From Candidatus Sulfopaludibacter sp. SbA3 (GTDB taxonomy: Bacteria; Pseudomonadota; Alphaproteobacteria; Caulobacterales; Hyphomonadaceae), in contig CAMEDD010000009.1 in the NCBI GenBank assembly GCA_945913285.1, forward strand, positions 1 through 64,000: a DNA stretch of 64,000 nucleotides. The letters run 5' to 3'. Made by a program: the position numbers and the translations under genes. The notes below the pieces were generated by a model. The model had not been told where the DNA came from. It saw only the letters and a list, made by a program, of their open reading frames with translations, and did not search any database. Shown here in pieces: positions 30,501-40,305 of the stretch. The first letter of the stretch is position 1, and the number at the start of each line of letters is the position of its first letter.

Positions 30501-31780
30501 ATGAAGCGTATCATCATCTGCATGGACGGCACCTGGCAGACGCTGAACCAGGCCAGGCACACCAACATCGCGATCATCGCCCGCTCCGTGGCGCACAAGG
30601 AAACGCTGCCGGATGGCACGCACATCCATCAGCACGTAATTTACAGTCAAGGGGTCGGCTCCACCGTCGGCGCGCTGGAAGAGGCGGGCTTCTTCGGCAA
30701 CCTGATCTACCGCACGACACGCCTGTTCGGCGGCGCGTTCGGCGAGGGCCTAGAGGACATCATCGTCGAAACTTACCTGAGCCTCGCTTTCGTTTACGAG
30801 GAAGCGACGAAATCTACATCTTCGGGTTCAGCCGCGGCGCGTTTGCGGCGCGGCGGCTCGCCGGGTTCATCAGTGTGGCCGGCATCGTCAGCCGGCGCCA
30901 TGCAGAACGCGCGCGCGAAGGCTTCCGTCTCTATTACCGCGCCCCAAGAGAGGACGCCCCGCAAGCCGAGAAAGATTCGCATGCCGATCAGGCCCGCGCC
31001 TTCCGTATTCGTTACGGCAAGGGCACGCGCGATGAGACGGGCGCCCGCCGCGCCATCGACCGGGCGCCGCCGATTACCTATGTGGGCGTGTTCGACACGG
31101 TCGCCCAAAGGGGCATGGGCGAAGTGGTAAAGTCGTATTTCTCGACCAAGAACAAGGATCGTTACCGCCTGAAGAACCGGCGGTTGGCGAGCAATGTGCG
31201 CGCCGCCCGTCATGCCGTTGCGGTTGATGAATGCCGCGCAGGGTTTCCCGTAACGCTCTGGGACGGGCTGGAGGAAGAAAACACCCGGTCCGGTCGGACC
31301 GCCTATCTGCAGCGCTGGTTCGTCGGATACCACGGAGACGTTGGCGGTGGCGGGCGCGAGGCGTTGTCCGCCGGGTCTCTGAAATGGATCACCGATGGCG
31401 CGGCCGCTGAAGGATTGCGCTTCTACGGAACGGAAGGCGGCGATACCTCGCCGTTGGCCGAAGCCGTCGCTAAGGCCGCGTTCGATGCCCGCCCGGACCG
31501 GCCGACATTTGTGCGCTCTCTGAACATGATGAACTGGCCGATCCGACCGAGACAGGTCTGGCCGAAGACCAGCGGGCGAGACCGCAAGCATCCAAGTGTG
31601 AGCGACCTCGAAGCGATGTTCGATGAAGCCTTACTCGCCCGCGCTTCGAAACAAGAGCTCAAGTACCGCCCCGGCGCTCTTCGCCCGTTCCGCAAGGCGT
31701 TCGCGGAACGCGCCGGCCGCACCAAATCGGTCGCCGCTGAACCCGCCGCCCCACCTATCGAGAACCCGCCCGCCGCATGA
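30501..31780 (+). pseudogene. DUF2235 alpha/beta-hydrolase (Tle1-like), one-base frameshift
   Basis: ATG 30501 opens a DUF2235 protein (MKRIIICMDGTWQ), which reads in one frame to FVYEE near 30803. It then continues in another frame with IYIFGFSRGAFAARRLAGFI, containing the GxSxG nucleophile motif. The rest (RAPPITYVGVFDTV, WFVGYHGDVGGGG with an Asp/His-rich stretch) reads on to 31780. Restoring one G in GAGGAAGCGACG near 30804 would join the frames into about 426 residues. Tle1-type DUF2235 proteins are phospholipases or lipases. It may be a real mutation or a sequencing error; the remaining sequence shows no decay. Confidence 0.8.
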
Positions 31781-32433
31781 CAAGCTGCCGGACGGGATTT
31801 CCCTTCCGGTTTGCGTCTCGTTCGGGTCCTGCCGATAGGCTTTGCCCTCGGGTCCGGGGACGATGGATAGAGTGTGGGGGAAGTCAGGTGTCTCCGGCGC
31901 GCACCGGGGCTCTGATCCCATCCGGTCCCAGCAAGGCGAAGACCTCCCCGCACGCCGGACCCGCGTCAGGTTTTGGCTGACACCTCTTCGGCCTCAGGCT
32001 TGAAGGCAGAATGACCCAGCCTCGGACCCGGCCGGACCGGGACGCGCTGAAAAACCCTGGTGCCCGGTCACTCCCTCGAAAGCCGGGGTCCAGTTTCGTC
32101 AGACGCTGCAAGGGTTTCCGGGGGCTCGGCTTCGCCGGGATGAGCGGAAAAACTGTGCGATGATGAGGCAGAGCGCGGGATTCCGATTCACAAGCTTAAA
32201 TCTGTACGCAGAATTCCCGCCCCGTCCGCGGCCCATCCTTCACACTTGCGGCGCAATCCGCCGCAATGAATCGCGAGAGCGCCGCAATCCGGGCAACGGC
32301 CCGCCGCACTCCGTTGATTTTGTTGAAGCTCCACCAATGGAGGGCTTTTGAAATGTACCGAGCTGTGATTGAACCTTATGCCAAGCGGACCGAGGCCTCA
32401 TCTGGCCTGCGGCTGGCCGAGAAGGACAAGGCA
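31781..32433. other. 653-bp intergenic region before chvI
   Basis: No gene is supported. It contains a dispersed GC-rich repeat (32064-32147) and, closer to chvI, a GCCGCAAT-type direct repeat around 32250-32290 that may belong to the chvI control region. A minus-strand frame near 31900-31960 happens to read GEVFALLGPDG, like an ABC-transporter P-loop start, but diverges at once. Confidence 0.45.
32064..32147. repeat. Dispersed GC-rich intergenic repeat
   Basis: CCCGGTCACTCCCTCGAAAG with CCGGGGTCCAGTTT on the left, and GGCTTCGCCGGGATGAGCGG on the right, form the two partly complementary arms of a short repeat type. This type (GTCATCCCGGCGAAAGCCGG-like) is common between genes in alphaproteobacterial genomes. 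Only one copy is seen in this window. Confidence 0.45.
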
Positions 32434-33126
32434 ATGACAACGCTCGCACTGGTGGACGACGATGAGAACATCGTGGCTTCGCTCAAACTGTTCTTTGAGG
32501 CCGAAGGCTATCAGGTGCGCACCTATCATGACGGCGAGGCCGCCCTGCCAGCGCTGACCGAGTCGCCGCCCGACATCGCCATTCTCGACGTGAAGATGCC
32601 GAAGATGGACGGGATGGAGCTCTTGCGCCGCCTTCGCCAGACGTCCGAACTGCCGGTGATCTTCCTGACATCGAAGGATGAAGAGATCGACGAAGTGATC
32701 GGCTTCAACATCGGCGCCGATGATTTCGTGAGGAAGCCCTGCTCGAACCGCCTGCTGGCCGAGCGCGTGAAGGCGCTGCTTCGCCGGGCCCGCGGCGGTG
32801 TCGCCGGTCCCGAGGAGGGCGACTCCAAGCCGATTGTACGCGGCAAGCTGGTGCTCGACCCCAACCGCCATGCCTGCACCTGGGACGGCAAGACGGTGCG
32901 CCTCACCGTCACCGAGTTCCTGATCCTGCAGGCCCTGGCGGCCCGCCCCGGATACGTTAAGAGCCGCGACCAGCTGATGGACGCGGCCTATGACGACCAG
33001 ATCTACGTGGACGACCGTACCATCGACAGCCACATCAAACGGCTCCGCAAGAAGTTCCGGGAAGTGACGGACGAGTTCGATGCGATCGAAACCCTCTATG
33101 GCGTCGGCTATCGCTACACGGAGTAA
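32434..33126 (+). CDS. chvI: Response regulator ChvI (OmpR family)
   Basis: The 230-residue regulator has a receiver domain with D8/D9, the phosphoacceptor D52 ([12 protein letters not shown]), T79 (FLTSK) and K101 (RKPCSN), followed by an OmpR-type winged helix ([37 protein letters not shown]). The GADDFVRKP and YGVGYRYTE features are typical of ChvI, which controls envelope, acid and exopolysaccharide functions in alphaproteobacteria. ATG 32434 is chosen at the domain start. Its expected partner ChvG is encoded downstream, but three other genes intervene. Confidence 0.92.
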   Translation: MTTLALVDDDENIVASLKLFFEAEGYQVRTYHDGEAALPALTESPPDIAILDVKMPKMDGMELLRRLRQTSELPVIFLTSKDEEIDEVIGFNIGADDFVRKPCSNRLLAERVKALLRRARGGVAGPEEGDSKPIVRGKLVLDPNRHACTWDGKTVRLTVTEFLILQALAARPGYVKSRDQLMDAAYDDQIYVDDRTIDSHIKRLRKKFREVTDEFDAIETLYGVGYRYTE

Positions 33127-33139
33127 GATTCCAGCCGAA

Positions 33140-33688
33140 GTGTTCATCGGCGGGGCGGGAGACGAGAGCTCCCGCCTCGTTCTTTCGTATGCCGAAGCGC
33201 GCCGCGACGGCCTGCGGGGCAAACGCGATGTGCATTATCTGCCGCACTGGAAGATAACAGCCGCCCAACGTCTCGTGTGCGATCTCGCCTCTGCCGGTCA
33301 TCCGCTCGCGCTGATCGGGCATAGCTGGGGCGCAGACACGGTGCTGCGTGCGGCTGGCGCGCTGGGCTCACTTGCCTTGATGGTCGGCGCCGATCCTGTC
33401 GCGAAACCCGTGACACGCATCGCCGCGCGCGATGGTCGCCCGGCCTCAGCCGAACGCGTGGTGCATGTGGACGCCGACCCGCACACTTATGATCGCTCAG
33501 ACTATGTGAAGGCAGCCGGCTTCCTGACCGGCGGCGGCGTGCCGCGCGCGTTCCAGTCAGCGGACGCCCGGATTGAGACGCAGCTCAATCACTGGAACTT
33601 CGCCGGCATGATGAAGGCGCGCGGACCGGACGGGCTGTCAGCCGAAGACTGGCTCGCCGCCTTTCCGGACAGGCGCATTCACAAATGA
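33140..33688 (+). CDS. Small alpha/beta-hydrolase-like protein (GHSWG)
   Basis: From GTG 33140, 13 bp after chvI, the product has 182 residues. It starts with a glycine-rich strand (VFIGGAGDES), has the nucleophile elbow LALIGHSWGADTVL with S62, and ends with a histidine-containing DHW-like region (LNHWNFAGMM). The lack of a lid region and the small size fit compact lipase-like hydrolases. The start is tentative: no strong ribosome site is visible, and earlier in-frame starts lie within chvI. It is likely co-transcribed with chvI, suggesting an envelope-related role (inference). Confidence 0.68.
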   Translation: MFIGGAGDESSRLVLSYAEARRDGLRGKRDVHYLPHWKITAAQRLVCDLASAGHPLALIGHSWGADTVLRAAGALGSLALMVGADPVAKPVTRIAARDGRPASAERVVHVDADPHTYDRSDYVKAAGFLTGGGVPRAFQSADARIETQLNHWNFAGMMKARGPDGLSAEDWLAAFPDRRIHK

Positions 33689-33689
33689 C

Positions 33690-34190
33690 CTAACGCAAGC
33701 GGTAGGCCCAGTTGGGCAGCGACAACACCAGAAAGAGAAACCCGAATCCGATGAGAACGCAGAAGGGCGAATAGAGCCGGCGATTGAGCGACAGGAATGG
33801 CTGTTCCGGCGCCGCCCGCTCGAAGGCGGGAAGAATTCCGGCGACACCTCTCGCGAAAAAGACGGCAGCGAGAAACAATCCCAGGGGCGCTAACACCATT
33901 TTCGACTTCGAGTAGGCTTCACTGAAACCGCCCATCAGGAAAGCCGCTACAGCGGCCGCCAGCAAAAGGACGCCGAGATAGAGGAACGCACGCCGGGACG
34001 GTACGCGGGTGATGCCCCGGCGGCCAATCACGGAGCGGGCGAGCGACTGCTCGTTCGCGAACGGGAACGTGCCGCCGCCGGCCCATAGCAGGTAGAACGC
34101 GGCCACGATGGTCAGCAGGAAGGCCTGAATGCTCCCGACGATAGCCGCCAATCCCTTGTTCTCCTTCAGCTTGTCGGCCTCTGTATACAT
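33690..34190 (-). CDS. DUF3995-like membrane protein
   Basis: The 166-residue protein has four transmembrane helices (AFLLTIVAAFYLLWAGGG, FLYLGVLLLAAAVAAFLMGG, MVLAPLGLFLAAVFFARGVAG, SPFCVLIGFGFLFLVLSL). The arrangement is like DUF3995, where an aromatic-rich first helix with a WAxGG end is typical. The role is unknown. It is transcribed opposite to its neighbours and ends 2 bp from the end of the hydrolase gene. Confidence 0.62.
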   Translation of the reverse strand: MYTEADKLKENKGLAAIVGSIQAFLLTIVAAFYLLWAGGGTFPFANEQSLARSVIGRRGITRVPSRRAFLYLGVLLLAAAVAAFLMGGFSEAYSKSKMVLAPLGLFLAAVFFARGVAGILPAFERAAPEQPFLSLNRRLYSPFCVLIGFGFLFLVLSLPNWAYRLR

Positions 34191-34274
34191 GCAGGCACTG
34201 CTTGCCGCCAGAGCCGCGATTGAATAGCCAGTAAGACGAACGTTAAATGACTGAAATGGAAACCGGAGTGCCTG

Positions 34275-34739
34275 ATGTCTGACCTTGAAAACACACTACT
34301 GCTCGAGACGTCGAAGGGCAACGTGACGATCACGCTGCGCCCGGATCTGGCGCCCGGCCATGTCAAGCGCATCAAGGAACTCGCCCGTGAGGGATTTTAT
34401 GACGGCATCGTCTTCCACCGCGTGATCGAGGGCTTCATGGCGCAGACTGGCTGCCCGAAAGGCACCGGCATGGGCGGATCCAAGAAGCCGGACCTGAAGG
34501 CCGAATTCAACGCCGAGCCGCACGTGCGCGGCACCTGCTCGATGGCGCGGACCAACCAGCCCAACACGGCCAACAGTCAGTTCTTCATCTGCTTCAAGGA
34601 TGCCTCTTTCCTGAACCGGCAATACACCGTCTGGGGCCAGGTGACCGAAGGCATGGACGCCATCGACGCGCTGGCGAAGGGCGAGCCCCCGAAAAGCCCG
34701 GATCGCATCATCAAGATGTGCGTCGCGGCCGACGCCTGA
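34275..34739 (+). CDS. Cyclophilin-type peptidyl-prolyl cis-trans isomerase
   Basis: The 154-residue cytoplasmic cyclophilin (no signal peptide) has the catalytic core GIVFHRVIEGFMAQTGCPKGTG, ARTNQPNTANSQFFICF and NRQYTVWGQV. It would accelerate X-Pro bond isomerisation in protein folding. The tryptophan in YTVWGQV corresponds to the cyclosporin-contact position. chvG begins 36 bp downstream on the same strand, so the two may share a transcript. Confidence 0.93.
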   Translation: MSDLENTLLLETSKGNVTITLRPDLAPGHVKRIKELAREGFYDGIVFHRVIEGFMAQTGCPKGTGMGGSKKPDLKAEFNAEPHVRGTCSMARTNQPNTANSQFFICFKDASFLNRQYTVWGQVTEGMDAIDALAKGEPPKSPDRIIKMCVAADA

Positions 34740-34775
34740 AGTCTGGCGCGGCCGTCGAGTTGAGGGGACAAGGCC

Positions 34776-36377
34776 ATGCCTGACAGGAATACCCCCCGCC
34801 GCCCGGGCCTGAGGCGCGGCACGACGATCCTGGGCTCGCGCATCGCGCGGCTGATCTTCGTGTCGAACCTCGCCGGCCTCGCGATCCTGATCATCGGCGC
34901 GATGGTGCTCAACGAGATGCGAGCCGGCTTCGTCGCCTCGAAGAAGCAGGACCTTGAAGCGCAGGCGCAGATCTTCTCGAGCCTCCTGTCCGATGACGCC
35001 ACCACGCCGGAGCCCGGCCTGAACCCGGACGCCGCGCGCCAAACGCTGCAAAGGCTGAACCTGCCCGAGCGCGTGCGTGCCCGCATCTTCACGCCGGACG
35101 GCGAACTGATCGGGGACAGCTACTACCTGTCGGAGAAGGTCGACGTCGCCGCCCTGCCTGCGCTGAGCGAGCCGGGCCTGCTCGCGCGAACGGGACGGGA
35201 CCTGTCCGAATGGGCAGGCGAATTCTTCGGCTTCTTCTCGCCGCGCCGGACGTCTGAGGCGCTCCGTACCCAGAGTTTCGAGGAGGAGTTCGAAGTTGCC
35301 GCCCTCGGCGGACAGGCGGCGAGCCAGCGCTTCTCCGATCGGGGCAGCCGAGTAATCTCCGTATCGATGCCTGTTCAGCGTGTTTCGGCGGTGGTCGGCG
35401 TGCTGGTGCTGGAAGCAAGCGACATCGACGAGATCATCCGGGCCGAACGTGTCGCGCTGGTGCCGTTCATCGGCGTTGCGGTGCTCATGGCCTTCATCAC
35501 GTCCGTGATGCTGACGCTCGGGATCGCCCGGCCCTTGCGGCGCCTGTCACTGGCGGCCGACCGGATCCGGTCCGGCGCGTCAGAGAAGATCGACGTGCCC
35601 CTGCTGACGCAGCGGACAGACGAGATCGGCGACCTCGCCACCTCGATCCAGAGCATGACCGAGGCGCTGCTCGAGCGCATCGAGGCGAACGAGCAGTTTG
35701 CAGCGGACGTTGCGCATGAGCTGAAGAACCCGTTGACGTCCATCCGTTCGGCCGTCGAGACGCTGGAGCGGGTCAAGGATCCCGACGCGGCGACGCGGCT
35801 GCGCCAGGTGATCGCGTCCGACGTTAAACGCCTCGACCGTCTGATCACGGATATCTCGAACGCGTCGCGCCTTGAGGCGGAGATGACGCGCCTGCCGAGT
35901 GAGCAGATCGACATTGCCAAATTCGTTCGCGACGTCGTACGCACCTATGAAGGCATTGGCGAAGGCGAGATGGCGGTGCATGTCGCGTTCACGGATGCCA
36001 CGATGGGCGCCCGCCTTGTGGTGCGGGGGCGTGAGGGTCCGCTGGGCCAGGTACTGCGCAACCTGATTGACAATGCGCGCTCCTTCTCTCCCGGCGGCGG
36101 GACGGTGGAGGTTCGCCTCGACCAGACCAATGACGGCCCGCGCACGATCGCGCGGCTGACGGTCGAGGATTCAGGGCCTGGCATTCCGCCGGACAAGCTG
36201 GAAACGATCTTCAACCGTTTCTATACCGACAGGCCCAAGGGCACAGCCTTCGGCAATAATTCCGGGCTTGGCCTTTCCATTGTGAAGCAGATCATCGCCA
36301 CGCACCGCGGCAAGGTCTGGGCGTCGAACCGCACCGAGGGCGGCGCGAAGTTCACCGTGGATTTGCCGGCGGCCTGA
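34776..36377 (+). CDS. chvG: Sensor histidine kinase ChvG
   Basis: The 533-residue membrane kinase has a first transmembrane helix near residues 25-48, a periplasmic sensor domain near 50-225, a second helix near 230-250, and HAMP near 250-305. The HisKA domain has H314 (AADVAHELKNPLTSI), and an ATPase domain follows (NLIDNARSFSPGGG, DSGPGIPP, GLGLSIVKQI). It is expected to sense acid or periplasmic stress and phosphorylate ChvI. Usually chvI and chvG are adjacent; here they are 1.65 kb apart. No hprK or PTS genes follow, unlike the common chvIG-hprK arrangement. Confidence 0.92.
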   Translation: MPDRNTPRRPGLRRGTTILGSRIARLIFVSNLAGLAILIIGAMVLNEMRAGFVASKKQDLEAQAQIFSSLLSDDATTPEPGLNPDAARQTLQRLNLPERVRARIFTPDGELIGDSYYLSEKVDVAALPALSEPGLLARTGRDLSEWAGEFFGFFSPRRTSEALRTQSFEEEFEVAALGGQAASQRFSDRGSRVISVSMPVQRVSAVVGVLVLEASDIDEIIRAERVALVPFIGVAVLMAFITSVMLTLGIARPLRRLSLAADRIRSGASEKIDVPLLTQRTDEIGDLATSIQSMTEALLERIEANEQFAADVAHELKNPLTSIRSAVETLERVKDPDAATRLRQVIASDVKRLDRLITDISNASRLEAEMTRLPSEQIDIAKFVRDVVRTYEGIGEGEMAVHVAFTDATMGARLVVRGREGPLGQVLRNLIDNARSFSPGGGTVEVRLDQTNDGPRTIARLTVEDSGPGIPPDKLETIFNRFYTDRPKGTAFGNNSGLGLSIVKQIIATHRGKVWASNRTEGGAKFTVDLPAA

Positions 36378-36488
36378 TCGCCAGACCGCAACAGCCTCAC
36401 CGAGGCCGAACGCCATCAGCCAGATCCGCCACATCAGCGACATTGCAACACGCATCGTCTCGCCCGACTGCAACGGAAAATGAGGGCG

Positions 36489-38435
36489 TTACCGGTTCTG
36501 CCGGTTCTCGATCAGGTCGATCACCACTTCGGGGTCTGCCAGCGTGGACGTGTCGCCGAGGCTGCCGAATTCGTTCTCGGCGATCTTGCGCAGGATGCGG
36601 CGCATGATCTTGCCGGAGCGGGTCTTCGGCAGGCCAGGGGCGAACTGGATCAGGTCCGGCGACGCGATCGGGCCGATCTCACCCCGGACATGCTGGACCA
36701 GGTTCCTGCGCAGCGCCTCATCCGCGACGACGCCGGTGCGAAGGGTCACATAAGCATAGATGCCCTGCCCCTTGATGTCGTGCGGGTAGCCGACCACGGC
36801 GGCCTCGGCCACGGCATCGTGAGATACCAGCGCGCTTTCCACTTCCGCCGTTCCCAAGCGGTGGCCGGAGACGTTGATCACATCGTCGACACGGCCCGTG
36901 ATCCAGTAGAATCCGTCCGCGTCACGGCGGCAGCCGTCACCCGTGAAATACTTGCCCGGATAGGCGGTGAAATAGGTATCGGCGAAGCGCTGGTGATCTC
37001 CGTACACAGTGCGCATCTGGCCGGGCCAGCTGTCGGTGATCAGGAGGTTGCCATCGGCGGCGCCGTCAAGCTCGCGGCCTTCCGCATCGACCAGCACCGG
37101 CTTGATGCCGAAGAAGGGATGCGAACCGGCGCCGGGCTTCATGTCGGTCGTGTTGGGCAGGGGCACGATCAGCGTGCCGCCGGTTTCGGTCTGCCACCAG
37201 GTGTCCACGATCGGGCAGCGGGCCTCGCCGACCACGTGGAAATACCATTCCCAGGCCTCGGGATTGATCGGCTCGCCGACCGTGCCGAGCAGGCGCAGCG
37301 AGCGGCGGTGAGATTTCTTCACCGGGCCCTCGCCTTCGCGCATCAGGGCGCGGATAGCGGTAGGGGCTGTGTAGAAGATCGTGACCTTGTGGTGGTCGCA
37401 GACTTTCCAGAAGCGGCTCGCATCCGGATAGGTCGGCACGCCTTCGAACATCAGGCTGGTCGCGCCATTCGCCAAGGGTCCGTACACGATGTACGTGTGG
37501 CCCGTGACCCAGCCGACATCCGCCGAGCACCAGAAGACGTCGTTCTCTTTGAGGTCAAAGACGTATTCATGCGTCATCGAGGCCCAGACGAGATAGCCGC
37601 CCGTCGTATGCAGCACGCCTTTCGGCTTGCCAGTGGAGCCAGAGGTATAAAGGATGAAGAGCGGGTCCTCGGCGTTCATCGGCTCGGGCAGGCAATCCGC
37701 AGACACGTCCGAACCGATTTCGTGCAGCCAGTGATCACGCCCTTCCGTCATCGCAACATCGGCGCCAGTGCGCTGGACGACGAGCATCTTCCTCACCATT
37801 CCGCCCGCGATCTCGCAGGCCCGGTCCGCGTTCGCCTTCAGCGGCACGGTCTTGCCGCCGCGCAGGCCTTCATCGGCGGTGATCAGGACGTCCGAACCGC
37901 AATCCATGATCCGTCCGGCGAGCGCATCCGGCGAAAATCCTCCGAACACGACTGAATGGACAGCGCCGATCCGCGCACAGGCGAGCATGGCATAGGCCGC
38001 TTCGAGGATCATCGGCATGTAGATCGTGACGCGGTCACCCTTCTGCACGCCGAGCTTTTTCAGCACGTTGGCGAACTTGCAGACGGCGATGTGCATCTGC
38101 CGGTATGTGATGGTGTAGGTCTCGCCGGGTGCGTCGCCTTCCCAGATCATCGCAGGCTTGTCGCCGCGCGCGGCGAGGTGGCGATCAAGGCAGTTGGCCG
38201 AGACGTTCAGCACGCCGTCATGATACCAGCGCACATGCAGGTCGCCGGTCTCCCATGCGACATCCTTCACCTGCGTGTAGGGCACCGTCCAGTCCAGCCG
38301 CTTGCCCTGCTCGCCCCAGAACGCGATGGGGTCCGCGATCGAGGCGGCGTACATTGCGCGGTATTTTTCCGGTGTCAGGTTCGCCTGCCTGGCGAAAGCT
38401 TCGGGAACGGGATAGGTCTTCGACGTGTCGCTCAT
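36489..38435 (-). CDS. acs: Acetyl-CoA synthetase
   Basis: The 648-residue AMP-forming ligase activates acetate to acetyl-CoA. The adenylation signatures are present: [62 protein letters not shown]. The C-terminal lysine motif [13 protein letters not shown], the usual site of regulatory acetylation, is also present. Length and domain order match the family. The gene is transcribed divergently from an MFS transporter gene that may serve acetate or another organic acid. Confidence 0.97.
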   Translation of the reverse strand: MSDTSKTYPVPEAFARQANLTPEKYRAMYAASIADPIAFWGEQGKRLDWTVPYTQVKDVAWETGDLHVRWYHDGVLNVSANCLDRHLAARGDKPAMIWEGDAPGETYTITYRQMHIAVCKFANVLKKLGVQKGDRVTIYMPMILEAAYAMLACARIGAVHSVVFGGFSPDALAGRIMDCGSDVLITADEGLRGGKTVPLKANADRACEIAGGMVRKMLVVQRTGADVAMTEGRDHWLHEIGSDVSADCLPEPMNAEDPLFILYTSGSTGKPKGVLHTTGGYLVWASMTHEYVFDLKENDVFWCSADVGWVTGHTYIVYGPLANGATSLMFEGVPTYPDASRFWKVCDHHKVTIFYTAPTAIRALMREGEGPVKKSHRRSLRLLGTVGEPINPEAWEWYFHVVGEARCPIVDTWWQTETGGTLIVPLPNTTDMKPGAGSHPFFGIKPVLVDAEGRELDGAADGNLLITDSWPGQMRTVYGDHQRFADTYFTAYPGKYFTGDGCRRDADGFYWITGRVDDVINVSGHRLGTAEVESALVSHDAVAEAAVVGYPHDIKGQGIYAYVTLRTGVVADEALRRNLVQHVRGEIGPIASPDLIQFAPGLPKTRSGKIMRRILRKIAENEFGSLGDTSTLADPEVVIDLIENRQNR

Positions 38436-38620
38436 GGCAGGGCGCCTCCTCGGGAGTTTCTGTTTTTGGACATCACCCTAGCCAGTTTTGGCCGCCGGGT
38501 GAAACGCGATATCTCGACCCTTAACGCGCGTTACCGGCAAGCGAAAGGTTGCATGACCCCGCATAGCCATGGCCTAAGGATGTCTGACAGCTACGCCGCA
38601 AAGGCGACGGGGAGGCATTG

Positions 38621-40294
38621 ATGACTATGGAACCGGCCGGCGCCGCCCGGCCCGGAGCGCAAGACGCAAAGACAGGACAAACCCGCGTTATTGTTGCCTC
38701 CTCTCTCGGCACCGTGTTCGAGTGGTATGATTTCTACCTTTATGGGTCGCTGGCGACGTATATCTCGCTGCACTTCTTTTCCGGGGTGAACGAAACCACG
38801 GGCTTCATCTTTGCCCTGGCCGCCTTCGCCGCCGGGTTTGCCGTGCGCCCCTTCGGGGCCGTCGTGTTCGGCCGGATCGGCGACATGGTCGGGCGCAAGA
38901 ATACCTTCCTTGTCACGATGGCCATCATGGGCCTGTCGACGTTCGTGGTCGGCTTGCTGCCCGGGTATGACCAGATCGGCGTCCTGGCGCCGATCCTCCT
39001 GATCCTTATGCGCCTGCTGCAAGGCCTTGCGCTCGGCGGCGAATATGGCGGCGCGGCGACCTACGTGGCCGAGCATGCCCCGGACAACAAGCGCGGCCTC
39101 TACACATCCTGGATCCAGACAACCGCAACGATGGGCCTGTTCCTGTCGCTGATGGTCATCATGGGCACGCGCACCGCGATGTCGCCGGACGCGTTTTCGG
39201 AGTGGGGCTGGCGCGTGCCGTTCCTCTTCTCGATCCTGCTGCTGGCCGTGTCGGTCTGGATCCGGTTGCAACTGAACGAGAGCCCCGCGTTCCAGAAGAT
39301 GAAGGAAGAGGGCACGGTCTCAAAGGCGCCCTTGAAAGAGTCCTTCGGTGAATGGGGCAACCTGAAGATCGTCCTGATCGCACTCTTCGGCGCTGTCGCA
39401 GGGCAGGCGGTGGTCTGGTACACAGGACAGTTCTACGCGCTGTTCTTCCTGGAGCGCATGACGAAAGTGGACGGGCTGACGGCGAATATGCTCGTGGCGA
39501 TTGCGCTGCTGATTGGCACTCCGTTCTTCATCGTATTCGGATGGCTGTCGGACAAGATCGGCCGAAAGCCGATTATCCTTGCCGGATGCGCGCTGGCGGC
39601 GGCGACCTACTTCCCGCTGTTCAATGCGCTGACCTGGGCTGCCAATCCGGCGCTCGCCGAAGCGCAGCGCTCAGCCCCCGTGATGGTGCATGCCGATCAG
39701 GCCGCCTGCTCGTTCCAGTTTGACCCTGTGGGCCGAAATGCGTTCGACAGCCAGTCCTGCGATGTGGCGCGTACCTTCCTCGCCCGGGCCGGCGTCAGCT
39801 ATGACAATGTCGCGCTGTCAGCCGGGGCGACCGCCGAGCTGCATATCGGCGACACGGTCGTCAAAGCTCCGGACACGGCCAATCTCGGGGGCGAAGCGCG
39901 GGCGGAAGCCATCAAGGCCTTCCAGGCTGAAGCCCGGGCGGCGCTGGACGCGGTGGGTTATCCCGCGGCCGCCGCTCCGGACCGGATCAACAAGCCGCTC
40001 GTCGTCGCCATCCTTGCGCTGCTCGTGATCTACGTCACGATGGTTTACGGACCCATCGCCGCGATGCTGGTCGAGCTGTTCCCAACCCGCATTCGCTACA
40101 CGTCGATGTCCCTGCCCTACCATATCGGCAATGGCTGGTTCGGAGGCTTCCTGCCCACGACAGCTTTTGCCATCGTAGCGGCAACGGGCAACATCTATAA
40201 CGGCCTCTGGTATCCCGTGATCATCGCGTCGGTGACGCTTGTGTTTGGCCTGTTCTTTCTGCCCGAAACCTACAAACGCAAGATGCACGACTGA
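38621..40294 (+). CDS. MFS transporter (metabolite:H+ symporter type) with a large soluble insert
   Basis: This is a protein of about 557 residues from ATG 38621, which follows GGGGAGG. It has the metabolite:H+ symporter signatures SSLGTVFEWYDFYLYGSLA and RPFGAVVFGRIGDMVGRKN, and LQGLALGGEYGGAATYVAEH. Twelve helices are expected. Between about residues 345 and 455 there is a hydrophilic insert of roughly 110 residues (from SAPVMVHADQAACSFQFDP to AAAPDRINKP) with two cysteines, in a region where typical family members have a short loop. The substrate is unknown; position opposite acs suggests a carboxylate. An amidohydrolase and a serine hydrolase gene follow closely. Confidence 0.85.
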   Translation: MTMEPAGAARPGAQDAKTGQTRVIVASSLGTVFEWYDFYLYGSLATYISLHFFSGVNETTGFIFALAAFAAGFAVRPFGAVVFGRIGDMVGRKNTFLVTMAIMGLSTFVVGLLPGYDQIGVLAPILLILMRLLQGLALGGEYGGAATYVAEHAPDNKRGLYTSWIQTTATMGLFLSLMVIMGTRTAMSPDAFSEWGWRVPFLFSILLLAVSVWIRLQLNESPAFQKMKEEGTVSKAPLKESFGEWGNLKIVLIALFGAVAGQAVVWYTGQFYALFFLERMTKVDGLTANMLVAIALLIGTPFFIVFGWLSDKIGRKPIILAGCALAAATYFPLFNALTWAANPALAEAQRSAPVMVHADQAACSFQFDPVGRNAFDSQSCDVARTFLARAGVSYDNVALSAGATAELHIGDTVVKAPDTANLGGEARAEAIKAFQAEARAALDAVGYPAAAAPDRINKPLVVAILALLVIYVTMVYGPIAAMLVELFPTRIRYTSMSLPYHIGNGWFGGFLPTTAFAIVAATGNIYNGLWYPVIIASVTLVFGLFFLPETYKRKMHD

Positions 40295-40305
40295 GAGGAG
40301 ACGAC

